A stretch of DNA of 64,000 bases from Pseudomonadales bacterium (GCA_024234435.1 JACKOF010000003.1:124001-188000); one strand, 5' to 3'; shown: positions 28,588 to 38,141, numbered from the stretch's first letter. The notes: generated by a model not told the origin, from the sequence alone. Numbers and translations: made by a program.

Positions 28588-29190
28588 CTATTTTTTAACA
28601 AGTGTTTTCAGCGCCATCCTTATTAAATCTTCGCTGCTGGCATTGTCCGTGGCAACAGCGCTCACCATGCGACTCGCCTCCTGAGGCTTATAACCCAGTG
28701 AAACCAGCGCGCTCTCCGCTTCCTGAAACACCCCCATGGCAGGGATCTGCTCAATTGAAACAGACGGTAAGTCACCGCCACCCTGCCAGTCTTTAATGCG
28801 ATCACGCATTTCAATCAGCAGGCGTTCAGCTGTCTTCTTGCCAACACCCGGCAGTTTAACCAGCGCTGCCGCATTATCGGTCTGAACACAAAGTACAAAC
28901 TCGTCGGCCGTCATACCTGAAAGAATGGCAAGTGCCATTTTCGGCCCAACACCGCTGATTTTCACCAGAGCCCTGAACAGTTCACGCTCACGATGGTCGA
29001 CAAAACCATAGAGTTGTTGAATGTCTTCGCGCACCACAAAGTGCGTATGCAAAGTGACGTTTTCTCCTATCAACGGCAAGTCAAAAAAGGTATTCATTGA
29101 TACCAACACCTCATAGCCAATACCCTGAACATCAATCAGTAGTTGAGGTGCCTGCTTTTCAAGCAATATACCGTTAATTCTTCCTATCAC
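28588..29190 (-). CDS. ruvA: Holliday junction binding protein RuvA
   Basis: Tetrameric Holliday junction-binding protein. 200 aa starting MIGRINGILLEK. The domain I OB-fold, the helix-hairpin-helix ISGVGPKMALAILSG and LPGVGKKTAERLLIEM, and the C-terminal RuvB-binding domain (SALVSLGYKPQEASRMV) are complete. About 47 nt after ruvC. Confidence 0.98.
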   Translation of the reverse strand: MIGRINGILLEKQAPQLLIDVQGIGYEVLVSMNTFFDLPLIGENVTLHTHFVVREDIQQLYGFVDHRERELFRALVKISGVGPKMALAILSGMTADEFVLCVQTDNAAALVKLPGVGKKTAERLLIEMRDRIKDWQGGGDLPSVSIEQIPAMGVFQEAESALVSLGYKPQEASRMVSAVATDNASSEDLIRMALKTLVKK

Positions 29191-29236
29191 ACGCCAGTCT
29201 CGTTTAAATTCTGATTGAGTGGTTCGCTTATTCTGC

Positions 29237-29776
29237 TTATGACGACTTCACTTTGAGCCGACCCTTCGAGTAACTGACCACGCCGCCTGCAGGCGCAACT
29301 CTGGAAACCGTTCGCAGTGTCTGTGCATGGCAGAGTGCTATTGCCAGGCCATCTGCTGCATCCTCAGCAGGCGTTCCCGGCAATTTCAGCAGCTGTTTTA
29401 CCATATGCTGTACCTGCTCTTTGTTCGCCGCACCGGAACCCACCACTGATTGTTTGACTGCTCTTGCCGCATATTCCGAGACAGCCAACCCGGCGGCAAC
29501 CCCTGCCACTATCGCAGCACCCCTGGCTTGCCCCAGTTTCAATGCTGCACGGGGGTCCCGGGCAAAAAAAACATCTTCGATGGCCATTTCATCAGGGCAA
29601 TACTCGGCGATTATCTGTGAAATACTTTCGAAGATAACGTGCAGACGTTCAGGTAAGGCTTTATTCGGCAGGCGAATAATGCCACTGGTAATATAACGAG
29701 GCTGAGAGCCCTCAGCCTCAATCAAGCCAAATCCGGTTTTACGCGACCCGGGATCAATCCCTAAAATAAGTGACAT
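29237..29776 (-). CDS. ruvC: Holliday junction resolvase RuvC
   Basis: Endonuclease that cuts Holliday junctions. 179 aa. ILGIDPGSRKTGFGLIE carries catalytic D7, EDVFFARDPRAALKLGQARG carries the conserved acidic residue and binding loop, and DAADGLAIALCHA the C-terminal acids. A consensus LexA box lies 22 nt upstream of the ATG, so the ruvCAB run should be SOS-inducible. Confidence 0.98.
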   Translation of the reverse strand: MSLILGIDPGSRKTGFGLIEAEGSQPRYITSGIIRLPNKALPERLHVIFESISQIIAEYCPDEMAIEDVFFARDPRAALKLGQARGAAIVAGVAAGLAVSEYAARAVKQSVVGSGAANKEQVQHMVKQLLKLPGTPAEDAADGLAIALCHAQTLRTVSRVAPAGGVVSYSKGRLKVKSS

Positions 29777-29797
29777 ATTTCACCGACAAAGGTAGTG

Positions 29798-29813
29798 CTG
29801 TACATTTGTACAG
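29798..29813. promoter_or_regulatory. LexA (SOS) box upstream of ruvC
   Basis: CTGTACATTTGTACAG matches the gammaproteobacterial LexA consensus CTGT-N8-ACAG exactly. It sits in a longer perfect palindrome of 22 bp (29795-29816). The site is 22-37 nt upstream of the ruvC ATG. Confidence 0.87.
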
Positions 29814-29890
29814 CACCATAACATATTACGGCAAAAATCAAAATGACGCTTCAATCGTGATTGTCGGACAAAAAACAGGAAACTAACGCC

Positions 29891-31123
29891 CTAGTTCACA
29901 GAGCCATTAAACGGTAAAAACGACACCACTTTACCTTCTGTTATCGTCTCTCCAAGCCGATGAATGGCAAAACCATCACCGGAGCTTACGGTGGAAAGCA
30001 CCCCACTGCTCTGATTACCCGATAATTCGGCTCTCAAAGCACCGTTATCACCGGTCACCAGTTTTGCACGCAGGTATTCCTGTCGTTTGGCTGGTTTTGA
30101 ACGGCTGAAACCGGCTTCAACTGAGAATATCGGTGTTGCGACGTTTGTCACTCCCTGGCTTCGCAATAAAAACGGGCGCGCAACGATAGCAAAAGTCACA
30201 AAAACCGAAGCGGGGTTACCAGGTAAACCAAGAAAGGGTTTACCCATTACGTTGCCAAAAGCAAATGGTTTGCCAGGCTTAATGGCCAGTTTCCACAAAT
30301 CAATGGCACCCAGCTTTTCAACACAGCCTTTCACGTGGTCTTCTTCCCCCACGGAGACACCGCCAGAAGTGATAATGCAATCGGCAACTTCCGAGGCTTT
30401 ACGCAGTGCCTGCTCGGTGGCTGCTGCCGTATCACCCACAATACCCAGATCAACCATTTCCAGCCCCAGCGCTTCGAGCTGACCCGCCAGAGTGTAACGG
30501 TTCGAGTTATAGATATGCCCGGCTGGCAGCGGCTGCCCCGGGGCAACCAGTTCATCTCCGGTAGAGAATATCGCAACTTTTAAACGGCGATACACAGGTA
30601 TTTCCGCTATACCCACAGAGGCCAGTAGACCCAGATCCTGAGGTTGTAATCGGCGACCGGCTTGCAGGACCACCGCGCCACTGTTGATATCCTGCCCCCG
30701 GCGGCGAATGTTATCACCCGCCACAAGACCGGCTGGAAAGATTACTCTGTCGCCTTCGACACGGCAGTCTTCCTGCATCACCACCGTATCTGCACCCTGT
30801 GGCACCTCGGCACCGGTAAAAATTCGCGCAGCCGTTCCTGAAGCCAGCGCCTTTGGAGAAACACCTGCAGGGATACGCTGACTGATTGACAGCAGGGTTT
30901 CAGCATCAGCGCTGACATCACCACTGAACAGAGCATAACCATCCATTGCACTGTTATCCTCCGGCGGCACATCAACACCTGAAACCTGATCTTTTGCCAG
31001 CACGCGCCCCAGCGCCCGTTCCACGGGTACTGTCTCAATATCACTGACGGGATGCGCCGAGGCCAGCAATGTTGCAATGGCATCTTCTACCGGTTGCAAA
31101 CCGGGTTGATCACAACAACTCAT
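29891..31123 (-). CDS. moeA: Molybdopterin molybdenumtransferase MoeA
   Basis: Inserts molybdenum into adenylylated molybdopterin. 410 aa. Seen: the N-terminal PPEDNSAMDGYA motif, RIFTGAEVPQGADTVV, FSTGDELV, the catalytic TSGGVSVGEEDHV, and GLPGNPASVFVTF. Complete length. Its start overlaps the end of moaB/mogA by 4 nt, a translational coupling that suits successive steps. Confidence 0.97.
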   Translation of the reverse strand: MSCCDQPGLQPVEDAIATLLASAHPVSDIETVPVERALGRVLAKDQVSGVDVPPEDNSAMDGYALFSGDVSADAETLLSISQRIPAGVSPKALASGTAARIFTGAEVPQGADTVVMQEDCRVEGDRVIFPAGLVAGDNIRRRGQDINSGAVVLQAGRRLQPQDLGLLASVGIAEIPVYRRLKVAIFSTGDELVAPGQPLPAGHIYNSNRYTLAGQLEALGLEMVDLGIVGDTAAATEQALRKASEVADCIITSGGVSVGEEDHVKGCVEKLGAIDLWKLAIKPGKPFAFGNVMGKPFLGLPGNPASVFVTFAIVARPFLLRSQGVTNVATPIFSVEAGFSRSKPAKRQEYLRAKLVTGDNGALRAELSGNQSSGVLSTVSSGDGFAIHRLGETITEGKVVSFLPFNGSVN

Positions 31124-31656
31124 GAGCGGCTATCACAATTGGGTTTAACGGTAATATGTGGAATAAAATTACAGGGAGTGGTGCGCGCATCAAGCTGCTC
31201 ACCGAGAATTTTGTCCCACGCGGTGGCACAGGCATTGGTAGAGCCCGGCATGCAGAAGACCAAAGTGCGGTTGGCCAATCCCGCCAGAGCGCGGGACTGC
31301 AATGTGGAAGTACCAATTTCCTGGAAAGAAACATGCCGGAACAGCTCACCAAAACCTTCAACCACTTTATCAAACAAAGGGGCCAGAGACTCTGGAGTGG
31401 AATCCCTATCCGTAAACCCTGTACCTCCGGTAACCAGCACTATCTGCACATCAGGATTGGCTATCCACTCGGACACAACAGCCCGCAGCTGATAGACATC
31501 ATCTTTGATCAGCTTCCTATCAATCAGCTGGTGTCCGGCCCCGGTCAGCCGACTGACCAATAGCTGCCCGGACGTATCAGTATCCAGTGAACGCGTATCG
31601 GAAACCGTTAACACTGCCATATTGAGAGGCAGAAATTCTTTTGATGCATGAGACAT
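31120..31656 (-). CDS. moaB: MoaB/MogA-type molybdopterin adenylyltransferase
   Basis: Adenylylates molybdopterin before Mo insertion by MoeA. 178 aa from ATG 31656 (MSHASKEFLP); the frame stays open upstream to 31746 but that part overlaps the kinase gene and has no homology-like content. Seen: AVLTVSDTRS, DTSGQ, VLVTGGTGFTDRDSTPE and CMPGSTNACATAWDKI. The ending HITVKPN and overall length fit MoaB better than E. coli MogA. Confidence 0.93.
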   Translation of the reverse strand: MSHASKEFLPLNMAVLTVSDTRSLDTDTSGQLLVSRLTGAGHQLIDRKLIKDDVYQLRAVVSEWIANPDVQIVLVTGGTGFTDRDSTPESLAPLFDKVVEGFGELFRHVSFQEIGTSTLQSRALAGLANRTLVFCMPGSTNACATAWDKILGEQLDARTTPCNFIPHITVKPNCDSRS

Positions 31657-31702
31657 ATCTTGACCTTTCTTAACAAAAACAATGGGAAGCTGTGAGCAAG
31701 CG

Positions 31703-33439
31703 CTAATTCTGCGCCATGATAAACCAGCTGATGACCAACAAACCAAATAACATAAACGATAGCATTTTCCAAAATAATAACGTGTCTTTGTGCCCTTCCT
31801 GTTTCGGGTCTTCCTTCAAAAACTCGACATTGGGCGTCTTCAAGTCTCGCAAAAAACCGGCCAGAGTGTCATATCGATGCTCGGGATCAATCGAAACGGC
31901 CTTCTTCAGCGCCCCATCAAACCACAGCGGAATAATATCGCGGTGATGATAACTGGGAATATAGTGAAGATTGTAGAAATCTTCATAACTATGACAATTT
32001 TCCAATCGGGTACCATAGGGTAAAAAGCCGGTAAACATTTCGTACACCACCACACCCAATGAGTAGACATCGCCCTTTATGCCGGTATTGCGATGAAACC
32101 GATAGGCGGGGTCCGAATAATCCAGGGTTCCCAGCGCTTCCTCTCTTTCTACCGGCGTAAAAATCTCATGGATTCCTGGCGCATAGACCGATCCAAAATC
32201 GACAATTTTAATATCCAGACCCGGCGTTACCATGATATTACTCGGCTTCAGGTCCTGATGAACGGTTTCTTTTTCATGTAGCCCTTCCATACCGGCAACA
32301 ATCTTTTCCACCAACCGTATCAGCTGACTTGGACGTCGTTCAGGGTTTTGCTGCATCCACACATCCAGAGTGTGTCCTTCAACGAATTCCATCAGGTAAT
32401 ACAGAAATTTACGCTCCTGCTTAGGTGCAATGACTTTGACAACATTGGGATGCGTCACCCGGCTGCCAATCCACTCTTCCATAATGAAACGTTCAATATA
32501 GGCCGGATCATCGCAGTAGTTACGTGAAGGGGTTTTCATCACCAGTTGTTCACCGGAATCCAGGTCACGAACCCGGTAGAGTTGGCTGCGCTCACTGGCA
32601 TACATCTCTTCCTGCACTTCGTAACCATCCATTTTCAACCCCGGAGACAACTCCGGAGGAAATGGCAGCCGGGTGAGACGCTCGTTAAGATCTTCAATAT
32701 TCTCAATGCCGAGCTGATCAATTCTCAGCAGGCAGCAACTGAGATTATCCGAGCTTTCAGCAGCACTGGCGGCATCCACAATCGCGCGACAGGCTGTCTC
32801 ATAATCGTCCGGGTATTTTTCTATTAACTGTTGAACTTGCTGCTCCGGCAAAAAATCATGAATACCGTCTGTACTGAGGAAAAAGATATCGCCGGGCTTG
32901 AGTGCAACCACGCTGTAGTCGACGTTCAGGCTGGTATCCATACCCATGGCGCGAATCAAGTAATTCTGCTCTGCGGAAATTCCCGCTGAATGGTCTCGGG
33001 TCAGCTGTTTGAATTCGCCTGTTTCAGCACTGAGCTGATAAATTCTGCTATCGCCGATATGAAACAGGTGCGCCATATGGGATTTCAGCACCAGAATACT
33101 CAGCGTGGTGATATAACCGCGGGCTTCATTCTTGATCTCATGACCCAGGTTGTAGAGCTTGCGGTTCAGGGGGGTAAGAATATTCTGAATGGAATGTTTG
33201 ACACTCCAGGTTTCCGGCGTGGTGAAATAATCTGCAAGCACTGTGCTGACACACCGCTCTGCGGCTTCCTTTCCTGCTTCAGCGGTACTCACACCATCGG
33301 CGATCACTGCCACAGCACCTTTGGTATTCAGTAGGCGCTGCTCGGCCACTCTGAAGCCTACGGCATCTTCATTGTCGGGTTTCACTCCGGCAACAGAGCA
33401 GGTACCAACCGTGGCCTTGAAGGTGTGATTATGTTCCAT
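31703..33439 (-). CDS. PP2C phosphatase-Ser/Thr kinase fusion with C-terminal membrane helix
   Basis: 578 aa. Residues about 8-240 form a PP2C phosphatase: NEDAVGF, VIADGVST, HIGDSRIYQL, LSTDGIHDF and SDNLSCCLL supply the metal-binding aspartates. Residues about 270-540 form a protein kinase: VMKTPS (ATP lysine), VHQDLKPSNIMV (catalytic loop, HQD instead of HRD) and VDFGS. A single hydrophobic helix ends the protein (MLSFMLFGLLVISWFIM), so both domains are cytoplasmic and membrane-tethered. Such fusions also sit beside nitrate-assimilation genes in Pseudomonas. Here the neighbour is a NarK-type transporter. Target unknown. Confidence 0.93.
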   Translation of the reverse strand: MEHNHTFKATVGTCSVAGVKPDNEDAVGFRVAEQRLLNTKGAVAVIADGVSTAEAGKEAAERCVSTVLADYFTTPETWSVKHSIQNILTPLNRKLYNLGHEIKNEARGYITTLSILVLKSHMAHLFHIGDSRIYQLSAETGEFKQLTRDHSAGISAEQNYLIRAMGMDTSLNVDYSVVALKPGDIFFLSTDGIHDFLPEQQVQQLIEKYPDDYETACRAIVDAASAAESSDNLSCCLLRIDQLGIENIEDLNERLTRLPFPPELSPGLKMDGYEVQEEMYASERSQLYRVRDLDSGEQLVMKTPSRNYCDDPAYIERFIMEEWIGSRVTHPNVVKVIAPKQERKFLYYLMEFVEGHTLDVWMQQNPERRPSQLIRLVEKIVAGMEGLHEKETVHQDLKPSNIMVTPGLDIKIVDFGSVYAPGIHEIFTPVEREEALGTLDYSDPAYRFHRNTGIKGDVYSLGVVVYEMFTGFLPYGTRLENCHSYEDFYNLHYIPSYHHRDIIPLWFDGALKKAVSIDPEHRYDTLAGFLRDLKTPNVEFLKEDPKQEGHKDTLLFWKMLSFMLFGLLVISWFIMAQN

Positions 33440-33478
33440 ACTGGAGACTCGGGTTTAAGGGCTGAAACCCTAACAGGC

Positions 33479-33508
33479 AAAAAGCCCCACAACAACGGTT
33501 ATGGGGCT
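33479..33508 (-). terminator. Terminator after the NarK-type transporter
   Basis: On the minus strand AGCCCCA (33508-33502) pairs with TGGGGCT (33489-33483), followed by a five-T run. It begins 14 nt after the transporter stop and separates it from the kinase gene. Confidence 0.82.
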
Positions 33509-33521
33509 TCTCGTCTATTGA

Positions 33522-34994
33522 TCAAGTGACATCAATCAATTCAACGGTGCCATCTGGCAGTATTTCTGCCATTTTTCCTGAAGGCTCATCCAGAAAGAGT
33601 ACAGCCAGGAAAATAATCCCTGCTGAAGCAGCGATCAACAGAAAGAAGGTGTTGTAATCAACAAAGGATAGCGCTGTGAGGTAAGTTACCGCACCAACAT
33701 TACCATACGCACCAGCCATACCCGCAATCTGTCCGGTCATGCGCCGCTGAACAAGTGGCACCATTGCGAACACCGCGCCTTCTCCCGCCTGTACAAAGAA
33801 TGAACAAAGCATAGTGGCAATTACAGCAATGGAAAGCCACCAGCCACCATTGATCTGACTCAGCAGGAAGTAACCACCGGCCAAACCTGCAATCAGCACC
33901 ATCATGGTTTTACGACGACCAAAATGGTCACTGATGGCGCCACCTGTTGGGCGGGCCAGCAGATTCATGAATGCAAAACCGGAAGCCAGCAAGCCTGCTT
34001 TCACCGGATCAAGTCCTTCAAAGGTTTCAAGGAAGAAGAGAGGCAGCATGGACACCACCGCCAATTCTGAACCAAAGGTTACAAAGTACGCCCAGTCGAG
34101 AATCGCAACCTGTTTGAACTTGTAGCGCTGCATTTCGGGAACACCTTCTTTCAAGTGTTCACTGTTCACTTTCCAGATCTGACTGGCCTGAAACAGATAC
34201 AGCACCACCAAAACAACGTAGATAGAAGTAGTGGCCGTATCTGTCAGCAAACCAAGATTTGCTGGCGACAGTTTCCAGGCCAGTACTGCCAGGGCAAGGT
34301 ACATCGGGATGTTCATCAGCAGGTAAAACCACAGATCCCGGTATGAAGTTACTTCGAGCCCACCGTGTTTTTTCGGTTTAAAATAAGTAGACCCTTTCGG
34401 AGTATTGTGAGCGGCTTTAAAGTAAAACACGCCGTAGAGTGCAGCAATAACACCCGTGCTACCCAGAGCATAGCGCCAGCCATCTTCACCGCCAAATAAT
34501 AAGGCGATCGTTGGCAGCGTCATGGCACCAGCCGCAGAACCGAAGTTACCCCAACCACCGTAGATACCTTCTGCGAGGCCTACCTGCTTCGCCGGAAACC
34601 ATTCACCAACCATGCGAATGCCAATCACAAAACCGGCGCCAACAAAGCCCAGCAGAAACCTGAATAATGCCAGCTGTTCGTAGCTGTTAGCGGTGGCAAA
34701 CAACACACAGATCGCACCGGATATAATCAGCAAACCACTGTAAACGTGTTTCGGGCCGAACTTGTCCACCAGAATACCGATCACAATACGTGCCGGAATG
34801 GTCATCGCGACATTCAATATCATCAGCGCTTTGACCTGTTGCGCCGTCAGATCAAAACTTTCCTTGATCACGGCCAGCATTGGGGCATGGCTAAACCAGA
34901 CAACAAATGTCAAAAAAAACGCAAACCAGGTGATGTGCAGCGTTTTTATTTTGGGATCTTTGAAGTCCAGCAAATTGATTCTTGCATTAGACAT
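33522..34994 (-). CDS. narK: NarK-family nitrate/nitrite transporter
   Basis: 490-aa MFS protein with about 12 transmembrane helices. Nitrate/nitrite porter signatures are visible: [30 protein letters not shown] in the helix 5 region (seen as consecutive G-rich motifs) and [16 protein letters not shown] in the central loop. It is the third NarK-type gene in the window. Its 313-nt upstream region holds an FNR-like and a NarL-like site, so it should be induced by nitrate without oxygen. Nitrate import or nitrate/nitrite exchange cannot be told apart here. Confidence 0.93.
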   Translation of the reverse strand: MSNARINLLDFKDPKIKTLHITWFAFFLTFVVWFSHAPMLAVIKESFDLTAQQVKALMILNVAMTIPARIVIGILVDKFGPKHVYSGLLIISGAICVLFATANSYEQLALFRFLLGFVGAGFVIGIRMVGEWFPAKQVGLAEGIYGGWGNFGSAAGAMTLPTIALLFGGEDGWRYALGSTGVIAALYGVFYFKAAHNTPKGSTYFKPKKHGGLEVTSYRDLWFYLLMNIPMYLALAVLAWKLSPANLGLLTDTATTSIYVVLVVLYLFQASQIWKVNSEHLKEGVPEMQRYKFKQVAILDWAYFVTFGSELAVVSMLPLFFLETFEGLDPVKAGLLASGFAFMNLLARPTGGAISDHFGRRKTMMVLIAGLAGGYFLLSQINGGWWLSIAVIATMLCSFFVQAGEGAVFAMVPLVQRRMTGQIAGMAGAYGNVGAVTYLTALSFVDYNTFFLLIAASAGIIFLAVLFLDEPSGKMAEILPDGTVELIDVT

Positions 34995-35082
34995 TGATCT
35001 TCTCCTCGTGGGTAACAGTCACTGCCCTGCACAACCATCTGCAGAACACCGTCCAATGTAATCACTCCCCCACCAGAGTTAA

Positions 35083-35096
35083 TTGATCCAGATCAT
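35083..35096. promoter_or_regulatory. FNR/Anr site upstream of narK
   Basis: TTGATCCAGATCAT matches TTGAT-N4-ATCAA at 9 of 10 fixed bases. Its centre is 95 nt upstream of the narK ATG, so a start site about 41 nt closer would place it at the usual activating distance. Confidence 0.82.
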
Positions 35097-35135
35097 TCTT
35101 GTCGCATCTCTGCAATAGCCACTGCCCGCAACAAC

Positions 35136-35151
35136 TACCCCCAAAGTAGTA
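35136..35151. promoter_or_regulatory. NarL 7-2-7 site upstream of narK
   Basis: TACCCCC-AA-AGTAGTA: two inverted heptamers two bases apart. The second half fits the NarL consensus fully and the first at 6 of 7. The centre is 54 bp upstream of the FNR site. Confidence 0.7.
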
Positions 35152-35307
35152 ACACAAAAATAGATTTTATTTTTATTAAACAAAGTGTTAGCCATACCAG
35201 CATGGAATTGCTACCCCCTTTCGGGAATGACAATTATTTGGAGGTATCTTTGGGGGAGGCATTCCTGACAACAACTTTGCTCGCTTAATCAAAGCAGACC
35301 AGCAGCA

Positions 35308-35955
35308 TTACTTTTCCTTGTGTTTCACCATCCACACTGCTGCTTCAACGCGGGAACGCAACCCCAGCTTTTTCAGCAGATTTTTGACATGAACTTTAAC
35401 CGTGGCTTCAACAATATCCAGCTGTCGCCCAATCATTTTGTTGCTGAGTCCGTCAGCAATCATTTTCAGAATCTCTTTCTCACGCCGTGTCAGGCGATTA
35501 TAGATATCGGTGCTCGCACTGATACTGTCTTCCCGATAACTCAGTGCCAGTAGCTCGGTCAGGCTATCTGAAAGCACCATTTTCCCCTGACAGGCTTCAC
35601 GGAGTTGAATCATCAGCTCATCGGGATCCATATCCTTGAGCAGATAACCGTCGGCACCCGACTTCAAGGCTGCAACCACATCATTACTGTCGTCGGAAAC
35701 AGTAAACACCACAATACGTGCAACAACCCCTTGCTCGCGCATGGCCCGAAGCGTCTCCAGGCCATCCATGCCTTTCATGTTCAAGTCCAGCAAAATCAGA
35801 TCCGGGTCCAGGCTTTCAAGCAACTCAAGGGCATGCTCGCCACTGCTCGCCTGGGCGATAACGTCAAGGTCGTCTTCAAGCTCAACCAGTTGCTGAATTC
35901 CCCTCCGTAACAGTGGATGGTCATCAACCAGCATTATCTTGCTTGCTTCTGTCAC
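35308..35955 (-). CDS. narL: Nitrate response regulator NarL
   Basis: 215-aa response regulator. Receiver domain with acidic pocket DD at 11-12 and phosphoacceptor D57 in LILLDLNMKGMDG, then a LuxR/NarL-type HTH with LTRREKEILKMIADGLSNKMI and VKVHVKNLLKKLG. It follows narX by about 50 nt. With narX and the nar genes beside it, the assignment as NarL is firm. Its likely sites are the 7-2-7 palindromes in this window. Confidence 0.96.
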   Translation of the reverse strand: MTEASKIMLVDDHPLLRRGIQQLVELEDDLDVIAQASSGEHALELLESLDPDLILLDLNMKGMDGLETLRAMREQGVVARIVVFTVSDDSNDVVAALKSGADGYLLKDMDPDELMIQLREACQGKMVLSDSLTELLALSYREDSISASTDIYNRLTRREKEILKMIADGLSNKMIGRQLDIVEATVKVHVKNLLKKLGLRSRVEAAVWMVKHKEK

Positions 35956-36007
35956 AATATTTCCTCACTACAATTTATGTTTATCCTGCCAAAAATCCGC
36001 TTCTCTC

Positions 36008-37900
36008 TTATACAACAACGTCCCGTTTTTCATCAGAAATCAGTTGCGGCTTAAATGCCAGTGACATGGTTGTACCACTGTCACCCCTAGCTTCCAGCAG
36101 AACCTGCCCCGCCAGTAGTTCTGCACGCTCTCGCATGGTAAGAATCCCGTAATGGTGTTCTTTCTGGGGCGTTTCAGACAAACCAACGCCATTATCTGCG
36201 ACTTCAAAAACCACCTCACCCGACGCTTTCTGGAAACAGCGCACCTGAATTTCACTGGCATCGGCATGTTTCACTGCGTTGGATAATGCCTCTCTGACGA
36301 TTTGCAGAATATGTATATCTTCATTCGGTGTGAATGGACAATGACCCAGCTCATAGAAAAGCCGAATATTGTCATGATGCTTGCCAAACTCGGCTACGGT
36401 TGCTTCAAGGGCCGCAAGCAAGGTTGGTGTGCTGAGCTGCAAACGAAACGTATTCAACAGCTCCCGAAGATGCTTGTAAGCAGCCGTTAACCCAGTTTGC
36501 AAGTCATCAAGGCCTTCCTGCAAACTTTCGTCCGACACCTTGCGCTGAAACATTTTTGACAGTCGCGCCACCTGCATTTTCATATAGGAAAGTGACTGGG
36601 CCAGAGAATCATGCAATTCCCGGGCAATAATGGAACGCTCCTCAAATAAGATCAGGCGACGGATCTGACCCTCACTGTATTGCAACGCCAGTGCAGAGGA
36701 AACATTTTCTGCCACTGCTTCCAGCAAGCGCCTCTGCCAGGGCTCAACAACAAATTCGGGCGCTGTCTTCAAATACAGAAAACCAAAATTATTGTCCTGT
36801 TCGGAAATCGGAAAGGACAACTCCTTCTCGTCAGCAACCTTCACTTGAGAAGCTCCACGACGATGGCAATTCACGCAATCATTGATCGAGCAGGGCTCTG
36901 ATATTTCACGTGGCAAAATCAGATCATATTTTTCCTGATTCGCTTCGTTACTGAGGCAGAGTGATATATTTTCGATGCCGGTGGTTTTCTGTAAATCTGT
37001 CACAATGTCAATAAACCGGCCCTGTTCTATCGGCAGTTTTGATAAATGCTGTGCCGTTCGGTAAAGGCAATCCAGCACCCTGTTGGATCGCTGCAGGTGC
37101 TCTGTTTTTTCATCAACCAGTGATTCTAGGCTGCGATAATAACCTTCCAGGTTTACCGTCATGTCATTGAAAACCTTGCAAAGCAGGCCAATCTCATCCT
37201 GCCCTTCATAAGACGCTCTCTGGGAAAAATCCCCCATACTCACACGCCTGGCCGAAGTCACCAACTCTTTCAGCGGTTTCACCAGCCGCTGATCAACATT
37301 CATAATGATAAAGATCATCACCATAAAAAACAGAAACACGCCAAGCCCTTCATAGACGCCCAACAACTCATTTTTGGCCTCGGCATTGCGCTGGATCTCC
37401 AGCACCAGCTGATTGATATCACCCACATAACTGTCAACTTCCAGCCGATAGGCTGTTGACAACGCTATTCTGTCCCCAGGATGGGAGATCACACTCTTTA
37501 ACAAAGGTGAGATATCCTCCTCCCAACGTCCTTTCACCTGTTGGAATGCATTGTTGAGTAGCGGTTTATCCGCTCGTTTCACCACTTCGGTAATACTGGA
37601 CTGATACAATTTATCCGATAACTGCAGGTATTCTTTCTCCAGCTCCACTGCCAGAACATCATTATCTTCATTAAACACAATTGGGTCCGCCATTAATGCA
37701 GCAATTCGATATGACTGCATGCGCATAGAGCCCGCCACATTAATCGCCTCAGCATCGTGCTCGGAATAGAGCGTTACCATGATGGTGACCAACATACTGG
37801 ACAGCGCCAACACGCCGATCAAAACCATCGGCAATGCGACCTGAAGTGTTATCGACCTGGATAATCGTGGCCGAATAGAGAAGGGAAATGTATATTCCAT
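36008..37900 (-). CDS. narX: Nitrate/nitrite sensor histidine kinase NarX
   Basis: 630 aa from ATG 37900 (MEYTFPFSIR), preferred over the more upstream 38005 because a NarL site overlaps that position and GGTGG precedes 37900. Two transmembrane helices (about 19-45 and 195-215) flank a periplasmic domain whose SMRMQSYRIA (about 58-67) is the nitrate-binding P-box. A HAMP segment, a central region with a C-x5-C-x2-CH cluster (CSINDCVNCH), the HisKA_3 box ARELHDSLAQSL and an HATPase domain follow. Partner of NarL. Confidence 0.95.
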   Translation of the reverse strand: MEYTFPFSIRPRLSRSITLQVALPMVLIGVLALSSMLVTIMVTLYSEHDAEAINVAGSMRMQSYRIAALMADPIVFNEDNDVLAVELEKEYLQLSDKLYQSSITEVVKRADKPLLNNAFQQVKGRWEEDISPLLKSVISHPGDRIALSTAYRLEVDSYVGDINQLVLEIQRNAEAKNELLGVYEGLGVFLFFMVMIFIIMNVDQRLVKPLKELVTSARRVSMGDFSQRASYEGQDEIGLLCKVFNDMTVNLEGYYRSLESLVDEKTEHLQRSNRVLDCLYRTAQHLSKLPIEQGRFIDIVTDLQKTTGIENISLCLSNEANQEKYDLILPREISEPCSINDCVNCHRRGASQVKVADEKELSFPISEQDNNFGFLYLKTAPEFVVEPWQRRLLEAVAENVSSALALQYSEGQIRRLILFEERSIIARELHDSLAQSLSYMKMQVARLSKMFQRKVSDESLQEGLDDLQTGLTAAYKHLRELLNTFRLQLSTPTLLAALEATVAEFGKHHDNIRLFYELGHCPFTPNEDIHILQIVREALSNAVKHADASEIQVRCFQKASGEVVFEVADNGVGLSETPQKEHHYGILTMRERAELLAGQVLLEARGDSGTTMSLAFKPQLISDEKRDVVV

Positions 37901-38004
37901 GGGGTTTACCACCAAATAACCGGATTCGCTGCCATGGTAGTTAAAATTCGCTAAAAAATCACCTAACTCATTGATAAAAAAATATTTTAACCAAAACCAC
38001 CACA

Positions 38005-38020
38005 TACCTATTTAGTGGTA
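38005..38020. promoter_or_regulatory. NarL 7-2-7 site between narX and narK1
   Basis: TACCTAT-TT-AGTGGTA fits TACYNMT-N2-AKNRGTA at every fixed position. It lies 129 nt upstream of narK1 and 105 nt upstream of narX, so it could serve both directions. Confidence 0.82.
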
Positions 38021-38057
38021 GAGAGCCCTTTCAGAAACAAATTTAGCCCACTCGAAT

Positions 38058-38071
38058 TTGATTCATGTCAT
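38058..38071. promoter_or_regulatory. FNR-like site upstream of narK1
   Basis: TTGATTCATGTCAT has a perfect left half and 3 of 5 bases in the right half. The centre is 77 nt upstream of the narK1 ATG and 52 bp from the NarL site, close to the arrangement seen upstream of narK. Confidence 0.55.
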
Positions 38072-38141
38072 GTTCCGTATCGCCTGACAACACTACATTC
38101 CCCATGTCGCACTCAATTCAACAGACACTCAACGGGCGGTT

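Larger units (their letters stand above)
34995..35307. other. Regulatory region upstream of narK
   Basis: 313 nt between the narL stop and the narK ATG, without a gene. It carries the FNR-like site at 35083-35096 and the NarL-like site at 35136-35151; further upstream is AT-rich sequence with one more isolated TACCCCC heptamer at 35212-35218. Confidence 0.75.
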
